DNA of 64,000 nt from Parasponia andersonii (taxonomy: Eukaryota > Streptophyta > Magnoliopsida > Rosales > Cannabaceae), in NCBI GenBank assembly GCA_002914805.1, contig JXTB01000154.1, forward strand, positions 64,376 to 128,375, in the 5' to 3' direction. Numbering within the stretch: position 1 is the stretch's first letter; each line of letters begins with the position of its first letter. Of this stretch, positions 23,430 through 34,630 are shown in pieces. The position numbers and the translations under genes are program-made. Under the pieces are notes generated by a model. It did not search any database and was not told where the DNA came from. It worked only from the letters and a program-made list of their open reading frames with translations.

Positions 23430-24740
23430 ATCTCTCACTTGCCTTAAAGCATGTGAGATATATCTCTTAATCCTAAACCCTCTATGTGACTCTCAAAAGT
23501 CTTCGCAGGAAGCGTCTTTATAAAAGGATCAACAATGTTCTTTTCAAATGCTATCTTTATAACAGTCATGTCTCCTCGACGTATTATCTCTCTAATTAGA
23601 TGATACTTCTCCCTTATATTCTCTAATTAGATGATACTTCTCCCTTATATACTTTCTCTTTTGTGACTTCTCGGTTCCTTCGAATTTGTCATCGTTCCAC
23701 TATTGTCGCAGATAAAGTCAATGGCTTATTTATATTTGGAACGATTTCCAAATCAATAAAGAACTTTCTGAGCCAAACGACTTCTTTAGCTACTTTACAA
23801 GCTGCTATGTATTTAACTTAAAATTGAATCTGCAGTACTGGATTGTTTAACACTTTTCTAGATAATAACTCTACTACTAAGAGTGCACACTGACCTTGGT
23901 ATTAACTTTCGAGTTCTTTATCTGATTAGAAATCAGAATAAGTATATCTGATAAGAATCAAGTCCTTACTTGAATGAACCAGCATAAAATTTCTCATTCT
24001 TCTAAGATACTTGAGAATGTGTTTTACCGCTACCCAGTGATCTAATCCTGAATTCGATTGAAAATGACTGACTATCTCTACTGCGTAACATATGTTAGCC
24101 TAGTACACAACATAACATACATAAGACTTCCAACTGTTGACACATAGGGAACCTATCTCATACTTTCTTTCTTTTGAGGTGTCTTGGGACATTGCTCTTT
24201 GGAGAGAATAAATCCATGTCAAGAAGGTAACTATTTTTTGTTAGAGTTTTGCATTGAAAATGAATGAGCACCTTATCAATATAAGATACTTAAGATAGTG
24301 CCAAAGGTCTATTCTTGTAATCTCGAATAATTTAGATCCCAAGCACATAATTTGCTTCTCTTAAGTCTTTCATTTAGAATTTTCAGCTAGCCATTTCTTT
24401 GTGTTAGATAATATTTCCACATCATTCCCAATGAGTAAAATATCATTTACTAAAAGAACTAGGAAGACCACTTTTCTATTTTTAATATACTTACATACTC
24501 AAGGTTCATCAATATTTTGATCGAAACCATAATACCTAATCGTCTTATTAAATCTTAGATTCCATGATCTTGAAGCTTACTTAAGTCTATAGATGGACTT
24601 AAGTAGCTTTAGACTTTCTGCTCTTGACCTTTAGCTACAAAACCTTTTGGTTGTACCAAGTAGATACTTTCATCAAGATAGTCATTCAGAAAAGCTATCT
24701 TAACGTCTATTTACCATATTTCATAATCTAAACATATATC
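23430..24740 (-). mobile_element. Ty1/copia pol fragment (RT-RNase H part), broken
   Basis: Read on the minus strand, this tract gives diagnostic copia RNase H text such as YIAACKVAKEVVWLRKF near 23810-23770, followed by a DLEIVPN phrase. Further right (24540-24700) lie echoes of the reverse transcriptase 'GLKQASR' region. It adjoins the probable LTR at 22220-23429, so this is the 3' half of an element in minus orientation. It is heavily broken, with several interruptions, and is old. Confidence 0.7.
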
Positions 24741-24741
24741 A

Positions 24742-25404
24742 ATGGATAAAAGGATATGTATGAATGTAAGTATAGCTACTGTTGCAATAGGAGGTAAATC
24801 TGGTGGATTCAAAAATCCTGTCTATGTTGTTGCACTAGTAGAAATATTCACAGTAAACAAAGGTAAGTTATTCATACATACTTGTAATTTTTATGGTGTT
24901 AAAGGTCATATACAACCTCGATTTACTATAATAAGTTTTCTGGAAAACAAACTACAAATGTGTCACTAAAGGTATAATGACTATCGGTAATCGTGTCAAG
25001 GAAAGAAATTCTTGGTATTAGAACTTTCAACATTGAAGGATTTCCAAAGCTGAAAAATGATGATGCATGTAAAAGGACTTAAGGGTAATTGGATTAGCAT
25101 AAGTTAACTATGTGACTTAAATCTAAACATGCAATTCACTAATGAGAAGTTTCAAGTCTTGATAATCTCAGGCAAATGTGTGTTGGAAGGTTTTAGATTT
25201 TTAGATAATTGTTATACTATTTTTCCAAGAACATGCACGTATCACAAATCTTTTTTGAATAATTTTGATTTATGGCATGAAACACTTGGTCATTTGAATT
25301 TCAAAGTACTGAGAAAACTAGAAATTATTAGTGTTATTCGTGGTTTGCCATCTCTTGGTAAACAGTCTTCTAAAGTATCTAGTTCATGTCAATATAGTAA
25401 GTAA
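24742..25404 (+). mobile_element. Ty1/copia gag/integrase fragment (plus orientation), broken
   Basis: The first part contains a CNFYGVKGHIQPRF phrase reminiscent of a gag zinc knuckle. The later part reads LWHETLGHLNFKVLRKL followed by IRGLPSL, the classic copia GAG-pre-integrase HxxxH...LP signature. Its orientation is opposite to the adjoining RT-RNase H fragment, so the two are different insertions or a rearranged one. It is broken and old. Confidence 0.7.
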
Positions 25405-27130
25405 TAGAAATCCTTGCACAAAGTGATTCAACAGGTTTCAACATTAAAGGTATTAGAATTGTTGCATATAGATCTAATAAGTGTTACTTGAAATGTACAA
25501 CTATAAATGATATTCATGCACTCTCGTATAAGTGTACACAGTTACAAGTAATATAGATATGAAAGTAGAGTATCGAACTCATGGCGATTGAAATCTAATT
25601 CAATGCTAAGTATTATCTCAACCTTAACTTTATCTAAACACGTAATATATATATATTTTGAAGAAATAAAACTAAAAAAACTAAACTATTATGCAAAATA
25701 AATGAAAGTAAGTAATAAAAAAAATGTCTAAGTTAACTAATTTCCCAATCTTCCTTTAAACACACAATCTCCCAATTTCCCTCTTACATAATTAATCCAC
25801 TAGAATTGTCAACTAAGAATTCAAATGTATTCACAAACTTCTCTCCAAGACATAAGTGAAAATACCTAGACAAGTTAATATGTTACTCCTAACATAAATT
25901 GACTAGATTCATTAAGTTTAGTTATTCTCACATAAAGGTTGTACTAATCACATAGGTATATTCCTATCCTATGTAAACTCACCCTACATTAGGTGATCTT
26001 ATGTTATTTTACCTATGTCCAAACCTAAATTCCACTTCTTAAGTTCATAAAGGTTTTACTAAACAATCTATTTAATGATTAATTAAATAGAAATAATAAG
26101 TATAAAGTAGAATAAATAATTCAATAATAGATTTGATTAATGAGATAGGAAATAAATAAACAAATACAAGATACTAGATTGGTTCACATAGTAAAACTAA
26201 ATAAAGAAATATTTAGTTCATAATATAAATTGAGAACAATAACATTATAATCCAATGAATTTAAGAAATACAAATCAAAGAGAGAAAAGTTAAAGAATTC
26301 TACCTTAGAAAAGCATGAAGGTGTTTAAGGAGATAGTTAAGTTTCTCCTCCAAGCTTAGTTCTTACTCCCTTGAATCCTTTCTCTAGGATTTGCTCTCAA
26401 CTATACTACTCTCTAAATGTAGAAAATACAAAGAAAACTCATAAAAAAAATGAAGACAAGATGGTATAAACAAAGGGTAGTATTGATGTTGTGGATGAAA
26501 TCAAGAAATGGAGGTTTGGAGCTTGTAATCATCTTCTTCTTCATCTTCTTCTTCTCCTTTTATGGCTGCCTCCTTCTCTTTCTCTCTATCCCAACATGTC
26601 TTTTTTAATCCCAAAGATAGGGTTTTAAAGAGATAGTTCATACAAACCTAAGACAGGCTGAATCTAAACCTTTGGATTGTCAAAAAAATTGATATCAACT
26701 ATCAATTATTGACTTAGGACGCAGGAGGTGGTGCCGTGGTGCCATTTTTAGCATTGCAGTGTCACTTTTCTACTAGTTTGTCACCACAGCTTTCCGAATG
26801 TGCCATTTCTTTGTTTTAATTCTAATTTGCCTTATTTTTATTGCATTACGACCGTATTGGATTCAACTTCGATATTAATGGTTTGAAAATCCCATTTAAG
26901 AGGCACCAATTCACCTTATTTTGTATCAAAGACCTTTGTTTTATTCTCTTATCAACATAAACAAATAATACTTTAAAATAATAAGAAAAACACTTGAAAC
27001 AACTTCATTCAAATAAGAACATAGCAAAACTAAGATATTATAGTACTAGATAACTCCAATTTTATAGAGTTAACAATAAGTCCTTTGTAAACATAAATGT
27101 GGCAGGTAAATGCCATATATTTATCTGCAT
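25405..27130. other. probable retroelement untranslated debris
   Basis: No coding sequence. The opening phrase AGAGTATCGAACTCATGGCG and the later run toward GTGGTGCCGTGGTGCC resemble the untranslated regions of large plant gypsy elements. The tract at 34640-36100 has the same general layout. No ends were found, and the family call is inference. Confidence 0.3.
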
Positions 27131-28164
27131 CAATGATTTTTTAGGTTTTCCTGAGTAGGGAAAAAATCCGACATTTTTGATGCCTTCAAGAGTTTAAGTT
27201 TAAAATTGAGAAATGAGAAAAGTTGTAACACAGGCAAGATTGTGAGAATAAAAAGTGATAATAGAAAAGAATTTGAAAATTATATTTTTACTAATTTTTG
27301 TGATGATCATGAAATTTCTCATGAATTTTCTACTCGAAAAACACCATAACAAAATAGTCTTATAGAGAGAAAAAATCGTACCTTTAGGAGATGGTCCTGT
27401 AATACTGAATAGCAAGAAGTTGTCAAAAAAAAATTGTGACCAAAGCAATAAACATGACACGTCGTACCAAAAATCATGTTTATTTAAGACCGGCTATTAA
27501 TACGACACCATATGAGATATGAAAAAAATGAGAAACCCAATATAAATTACTTTCACATTTTTGGAAGTACTTGTTACATTTTGAATGATTGTAAACATTT
27601 GAGTAAATTTGATACCAAGAGTGATTGGAGTCCTTCTGTTAGTTATAATTTATGAAAAAAAGACAAAATCAAAGATGAACGGAAACATAGAAAACAAATT
27701 TTTTTTTGGATTATAGTGTTTCATAAAACCTTTTAAGATCTTTATTATGGTCTAAATACATACAATAGAATACATATCTCAACAAGGGAGTCTTCCTTTC
27801 TATGCACTAAGTTTGTAACTGTAGATGTGTGTGTACATTTCGATCTTAATTAACTCAAAAATGAGAATCCAAGCACTCCAAACGTAGCTTCAAGAATTTC
27901 TCTCACTTTTCTCTCATATTTCGAAAGCACAGGCCAAACTAATGTTTCAGCAAAACTAAACATAATACATAAAAGGAGGGGGGAGGAGGAGCCTTTTATT
28001 GGCTTTTCCCTAAGGAGAATTTTGGCAAGCCCTAAGGGCCATGAGTTGACAGAATTTCACTTCTATTTTAGCAGTATGGTGGGCCGAAAATACCCAATTC
28101 TTAGCCTGGCCTTTTTCTCTCCTTTTGTATAATTGCATAAAAAATTATTTAAGCCCGTTTGATC
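27131..28164. other. intergenic DNA, no gene seen
   Basis: AT-rich sequence with one minus-strand frame at 27200-27460 that has no recognisable domain. A G-rich run (GGAGGGGGGAGGAGG-like) lies near 27976. Confidence 0.5.
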
Positions 28165-28822
28165 TCATACAGTACAAGATGTTGGTGTTAGTTGGAGACC
28201 TAAATAGACCTATTTAATTCAAGCTCTAATAAACAAGGATCCAGTTACAATTAACTCTTAATACAAGTATGCTTGTACTATTAGTTATGGACTTATTCCA
28301 CTAAAGGTCCAAACTACACTCTTGAATTAAATAAATATTATAAAATACTTTATAATTAAAATTATATCAATTAGATAATTAACATATGCATGTACATCTC
28401 CTAATGTATACCAATAATTAGAGCTAGGTAAAATTATCGTTTTGCCCCTCTAATTATATCTTTTAGTTCCTTGATACAAGACTATATTTAATAGATGACT
28501 AGATTTACAGAAAGTATTCAAATAAAAAATAATCAATTTTATTAATTACTTAGCTAAGGTTTAAATCATCCAAGTTCCTATAGCTCTTTAAGGCAGTATT
28601 CACTTCTCTATATAATAGAGTTGTGGATTCCATATTTATAAGCATATGTTTTTAATACCCATAATAGTACATTACCAAAATGCAAAGATCTAGATTGTCA
28701 ATTTCTTGATCCGTACCTTTTAACATCTCAAATAATACAAATTATAAAGACGAATTAATCACTTATTTTAAGATTAAAAAAAACATATGTTAACAAGTTT
28801 GTGAGAATATGTTTATTTTGAG
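28165..28822 (-). repeat. copia-type LTR fragment
   Basis: Phrases such as TTATTCCACTAAAGGTCC, AACTACACTCTTGAATT and TTTTGCCCCTCTAATTATAT resemble the copia LTR at 22220-23429 and plant copia LTRs generally. It stops where LTR element A starts, so A probably inserted into or next to it. Confidence 0.4.
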
Positions 28823-29542
28823 GCGTGACATTTTTTTATAATTAATCATTAACTAAAAATATTAAGTTATAAATAATGTGATAATTATAATTAAGTGATC
28901 CGTCAAAATTGCATTGGATGAAGGAAAAAATTTAACATTCCAAAATACGTGTTAATTTTTTATTGGAAAATTGTCAATCTCGCGCCATAACAGCACACCG
29001 GATTGGAGAATTTGTGCCAATGCCCATAAATTAGTGGCAATTCAATGCATTTGCAACCTCAAGCTTTGACAAGTGTCAAAAAAACTCTCTTCCATGTGGC
29101 GAGTTTGTGCCAGTGACATTTATCAAGTCTTGACTATATGTCAAAACACATGAGAACATCCGCCCTCCAAGTGACACCATAAATGCCAAGTGTCAAACCA
29201 TGGGATATTAAAAACTCATGCAAGAGATGGCTACCTTTATTTCCTATTCCTATAACAACTTTAAAAAATAACATCTCTGACTTTCTTTGGCCATATACCA
29301 TTATTATTTCTCTTCTTACTACCAAACGTCGATCAATATAGCTTTTATATATGTATCATACTATTATTTCATGTATTCTTCTTATTTTCTACAATATCGT
29401 GCGTTTCTTACCCAACTTATCTCTCCCAAACTCTTTACTTCTTTGCCCATATGAGCCCAATAATATTTATTCCTTTTACCATCATCGCCTAGCATCACAT
29501 CATCCACACCATCCATCCGAGATAAAAAGTCTCACCCATCTT

Positions 29543-29544
<2 letters not shown>

Positions 29545-29583
<39 letters not shown>
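29545..29583 (+). repeat. (TA)n microsatellite, insertion site of a MITE
   Basis: TA run in the 5' LTR of element A directly before the MITE. The sister LTR has a TA run at the same place (34159-34182) without the MITE. Confidence 0.9.
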
Positions 29584-29584
<1 letters not shown>

Positions 29585-29845
29585 GCATCAATCCAGTAGA
29601 TATTTTTTTTTACCTATGCATAGGTATCAATTTGGCCAATAAAAATTTAGCATGCACATTTTTTTATTGTAAAAAATAAGAGAGAGAAAGAGCATTAATG
29701 ATGCACGTCAAGAGCATTAATGATGCACGTCTTTTCATACACTTCATTATAGTCATTAGATCACCATTAGATGGTGATCCAACGGCTAAAAAAAAAATAC
29801 TTACCTATAGGTAAAGAAAAAAAAATACCTATTGAATTGGCAACC
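29584..29845. mobile_element. MITE inserted in a TA microsatellite, copy 2
   Basis: The 262-bp element starts GGCATCAATCCAGTAGATAT. Its right end, reverse-complemented, reads GGTTGCCAATTCAATAGGTA. It is homologous to 10689-10908. A 21-bp internal word containing GAGCATTAATGATGCACGTC is duplicated in tandem near 29690-29730. The 3' LTR of the same retroelement continues through this position with only a TA run, so the MITE arrived after the retroelement. Confidence 0.8.
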
Positions 29846-30639
29846 ATATATATTTATATACTTATTATTATCATTATTATGCAGATTTTGAGAATGTTGA
29901 GCTACTCACTGTATTATTATTCTAAATATTTTCATGGTGCTAACTAAATATATATTGTGTAAATATTTAAATTATGTACTTTAAATAGTCGCAGATCCGT
30001 AATTTTAAGTTGTTTAGCAAATTGAGTTATAGCGAATACGACCCTTGTTTGCAACCATTCATGTTAAATTCTGTACTTTCATTTTCTATTATCTTTGACA
30101 ATATGGCTGGAATCACCTCTGTTAAAGATCTAATTTTCTAATTATTTATTTTTTAGCATTGTTTATTTATATTTCTGATCAAATGGGTAGAATCACCTAC
30201 GTCAGAAAAATTAACAATCTTTTTGTTTGTTTTTGACCATAAGACCAGTATCACATGTGTCAAAAACATTAGCTATCTAACACGTGGTGATGACTATTAA
30301 AACAAACCATACTTGTTTACCTACAGGTTGAGCTGTCAAACACCCCAATAATTTTTTGACGCATAGAATTGTATTATTATAATTTCCCATATCATTTTCT
30401 TTATTTTCTATTACTGTCTTGCTGATCATTATATTAAGTGTTCTATACTTAATTAATTTCTCCCTAATCAAATCACAAAAGAGCACCCCGGAATATTAAA
30501 GGTGACTCTATTAAGGAGTAGCTAAGTGATATTAGATTTTTTTCAATATTTCCAAAATCTCAGAAATTATCTCTAAATAGTCCCCGTTCTTCTTCTGGAA
30601 AAAAAAGTTGTTGTGAAATTAATCGAAGAACAGAGTTTA

Positions 30640-31800
30640 CCAAGCAATGAAGCATCACGTTAGCAAGAGGAGACACTTACTCAGATGAAAAGCATATTAG
30701 AAAATTTGATGAAAACTCAGGAGCAGGAGCTGTTTATGCAAAAGTAGGTTAGAAAAGAAAGACAAACAAGGGATTATTGGTCATGTCCCCACTTGTCAAA
30801 ACAACAATTCGCCAGTATTAAACAATCAAAGTCCTGTTATGCCAGTAATGTAAGAAAACCACGCCAATCGCACAACTCCAGTTGGAACGAATAATAGAAA
30901 TTCTTAAAGTTTTATTACCGAAGAAATACAAGAGAGGCAGAAAAAACGAGTAAATTTATGGAAACAATAGATTTCCAGCCTCCTTATCCTGCACATATTT
31001 TGTCCAAGCCATATCTGATGGATTACGCTAATCCTCATTTCAAAAAATTTGATAGACAGAAAGGAAATGCTAAGGAGCACATCATTAGTTTCCTAGATGA
31101 TCTCAGAATCTATGCCAATGACCATGAATTGAGACTAAGAGAATTTTTAAATTCTTTTACAGACCAAGCATATTCATAGTTTGCCAATCTACCAGCAAGT
31201 AGTATCTTTATATGAGATGAATTGGTCATAATATTTTGCAAGTAGAGCGCAAGTTAGAATTATCTGATCTTTCTAACATAACAAAAAAAGAAAATGATTC
31301 ACTCACAATTTACGTGAATAGATTCAAAGAAAAGACTTTGGATTGTAAATAAATCATCTTAGAGAATGAACTGATTCAGATGTGTGCTAAATGCATGCGA
31401 GCTGAATACAAAGTCTCTATTCAAAATCATGTCATCCTTAATTTTGTCGAACTAATATTCAGAGTAAGCAACACCGAACAAATAATAATGAAATTGTATA
31501 ATTTTTTTGGAAGGTTTGGTCCTAAAATTTGTGACAAGCTATCTTTTTCCAAGTAGAAATGAGAGGTCACTTTGGTTGAAAAAGCTCATCAAGACAAAAA
31601 AAACGACCAATCCCTCTCGGAGATACTTTTAACACAAAATCAAATCATTACACTTGTACGAGTATAGATAGAAAATGGGATATTATGGCCTCTATTAGTC
31701 CAAATTCCCTTTACACCAGAAGAAATAAAGAATCCCAAGTTCTATTTGTTTCACAAGAAAGTATGTCATACATCTGATTGTTATACAATGTAAAAAACTT
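30640..31800 (+). mobile_element. Ty3-type gag remnant of element A, broken
   Basis: The best-preserved part, at 30958-31179, reads METIDFQPPYPAHILSK and later FDRQKGNAKEHIISFLDDL. The second phrase matches the 'FxGxGNxxEHIxxFxxxC' opening of the retrotransposon gag (PF03732) family. Downstream text gives SLTIYVNRFKEKTLDC, another landmark of this gag group. The coding region is interrupted several times. Confidence 0.65.
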
Positions 31801-32289
31801 TCCATGAAAAAGTTCAAAGAGGTGAAATTCTGTTAGGACAACAACATAGAGCCAAAAACAACTCATTTTCTAGCCATTGAAGGGGTTAAATAAATGTCTA
31901 TACTGCTATTGAGACGACTGGTGAAGACAAAACTTGTAAACAACTATCAAGAAATCCAAAAATTACTATGAAAAAATATCCAATAAAGTCTCGAATTCTG
32001 TAATAAGGTAGTAAGAGCCATTTTCAATAATTCATTAGGTTTTGAAACCCATGTAAGTTTTCAATACTAACCATAATAACTCTACAAACATCCCCTTCAT
32101 TGGGGACTGTTAGTTGTAAAATATTTCAGTTACACTAAATGATTAGTTTGTATGTATTTTCTTCTGTACTTCTATTATATGATATATGCAATTTATAAGT
32201 TTTAGTAACAAAATATTCAATTGAGGTTGCGTGAACTTGTAATCATTAGAAATTACATTTGACAACTTGTATGGTCATACGAGATATAC

Positions 32290-32570
32290 GGCAATCGACA
32301 AGGAAGATCGTACAAGACGCTAAGGCTATCAACAATGTGACCTAACTAAAGTAGGATCATGCGATATGCTATCAAGACTAATCGACGAGATGACCTATCC
32401 AAAAGTAAGATCATGTAAAATACCAAAAGCCATCGACAAAATAACCTGACTAAAAGAAAGATCATGCGAGATATCAAAGCTATCGTCAAAATGATCTAAC
32501 TAAAACGGAATCATGTGAGATGTCGATCTCAAGGATATCGACAAGATGATTTATTTCAAAATAATATTAG
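32290..32570 (+). repeat. internal tandem repeats of element A (about 55-60 bp units)
   Basis: About five diverged units carry the phrase AGGATCATGCGA-like, then GCTATCGACAAAATGACC-like text, then AACTAAAA. The same array is present in element B at 57430-57720, so it belongs to the family rather than arising independently. Confidence 0.65.
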
Positions 32571-32639
32571 TGATATTATACTCATATTTTATCTTTATAT
32601 AAACACTTCTGACTTAAAAAAAAATAAATGTGGATTGTG

Positions 32640-33468
32640 TCTAATTAATTATCATGGGAACTCCCTTATTAGATATTATATCATGCTATAAAGTTAGTTT
32701 ATTAATTATCATCTATACCAATAAATATAGGGGACAAATTGAAACTTTCATCATTTTCTATTTCTCTTATTCTATCCTTAATAATTATTTATATTTTCTC
32801 TTATTTATATATGAGAGTTTATTCTTTATATTGGACTCATCTCTCAATTTTGCAAGGAAATAAAATTTCTTTCTCATAATTTATTCGCATAAAGTGCTCA
32901 CAACAATTTGGAAGTAGTAAGCTTTCTTATAAAAAGTGATTCTTAATAACATTACAAGCCTCTGCAAAGAACTAATGTTGGCAAGCAAGCTGAAATAATG
33001 ATTGAAACTTCACATAAATTAATCTCAACAATATTCAAGATCATCACCAAAGTATTGCTCACATGCAACATACTTTTTTCTCTTTCTAGGGATTTTTCCC
33101 ATTAAGTTTTGCTCTAAGTAAAGTTTTAATGATGTTGTTTGGGTTAGGCTAGTTAAATAGAAATATTTTAACATAACTATCTAGATCCTAACTAGAACTA
33201 GTAATCTGCTATTACATGGTCGCCAGCTATTCACATTATTCGTTTTTTTTAGATTGGAAAGATATTAAATTATCTTACAAATAGGTGCCAACCTAATTAG
33301 GATATACCCAAAAGGTAATAATGCCTCATTTTCTCTCAAGAAGTTCTCTCATTATAAATTTGGTGCTTTTAAGACGTGTTCGAAAACTATATTAAGAAAA
33401 AATCATATTAACGAGCTCTAGCGAATATTCACATTTATTATAGCTCAAGAAACTTAATATTTTAGATT
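32640..33468 (+). other. 3' internal non-coding region of element A
   Basis: Corresponds to 57800-58630 in element B, with shared phrases such as TATACCAATAAATAT and GTATTGCTCACATGCAA. There is no coding content. It ends in AACTTAATATTTT just before the 3' LTR. Confidence 0.55.
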
Positions 33469-34630
33469 ATGATAATTTTTTATAATTAATTACTAACTAA
33501 AATATTAAATCATAAATAATATGATAATTATATAATACGAGGTCAATTAAGAAAATTATAATATGTCAAAATTGCACCGGACGAAAGAAGAATTTAACGT
33601 TCTAAGACAAGTGTTAATTTCAGGTTGAGAAATTGTCACGCTCGTGCCGCAACAGCACACCGGACACACCTCACGCTTAGACAAGTGTCCAAAGAACTAT
33701 CTTCCATATGGCAAGTTTGTCTGTCAAAACACGACAACATCCTCCAAGTGACACCATAAATACCAAGTGTCAAATCATATGATGTTAAAAACTCGTGCAA
33801 GCGATGGTTATCTTTATTCCCTATGCCAATAAATAGACGTAAACACTTTGTACGTAAGGGGGAACAGCTTGAATAAATAGTATCTCTGACATTTATTATC
33901 CATATAACATTATTATTTCTCTTCTTACTGCCAAACGCCGATCAATATAGCTTATATATATACATATATACATTTCGTATTATTATATCACGTATTCCTC
34001 TTATTTTCTCCAATATCGTCCCTTTCTTGCCCAAGTTATTTCTCCAAGCTCTCACTTCCAGGCCCATATGAGCCCAATGATATTTATTCCTTTTACCATA
34101 ATCACCTAACATTACATCATCAACACCATCCATCCGAGATAAAAAGTTTCACCCACCATATATATATATATATATATATAATCTTGACGCAGATTCGCCG
34201 TATTATTTTCTATTGTTCTAAATATTTACGGGATACTGACTATATATATGTATGTATATATATTATGTTAATATTTAAATTTGTACTTTAAATACACGTA
34301 GATTTGTGATTCTAAATTATTTAACAAGTTAAATTGTAGCAAATATGACCTTTATTTGTAAAATTTTATGTTAAATTTAGTATTTTTATTTTCTTTTATC
34401 TGTAACAATATGGTTGAAATCACCTCTGTCAAATATCTAATTTTTAGTATTATTTATTTAAATTTCTGATTGAATGATTGGAATTACTTATGTCAGAAAA
34501 ATTGATCATCTTTTTATTTGTTTCTGACTATATGGCCAGTATCACCTATATCAGAAACACTGGCTATCTAACATATAATGATGATCATTGAAACTATCCA
34601 TATTTGTTTACTTCCAAGTTGAGCTGTTGT
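33469..34630 (+). repeat. 3' LTR of element A (partial)
   Basis: Direct match to the 5' LTR from 28825 onward. It ends at about GTTGAGCTGTT, after which unrelated sequence begins. Confidence 0.6.

Larger units (their letters stand above)
28825..30500 (+). repeat. 5' LTR of element A
   Basis: Matches 33469-34630 and, more distantly, 55111-56700. The right limit is uncertain because no clear primer site follows. It contains the MITE at 29584-29845. Confidence 0.6.
28825..34630 (+). mobile_element. LTR retroelement A (gag remnant, no pol; broken)
   Basis: The phrase TTTTTATAATTAAT(C/T)A(T/C)TAACTAAA opens two related blocks at 28825 and 33469, each followed by text containing AACAGCACACCGGA and CAAGTGACACCATAAAT. 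These are the two LTRs of one element. The 2.9-kb interior contains a Ty3-type gag remnant at 30640-31800 and an array of short repeats at 32290-32570, but no reverse transcriptase or integrase. The element is broken in many places and old, with LTRs differing at roughly one site in six or seven by eye. A closely related element, B, lies at 55111-58960. Confidence 0.7.
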
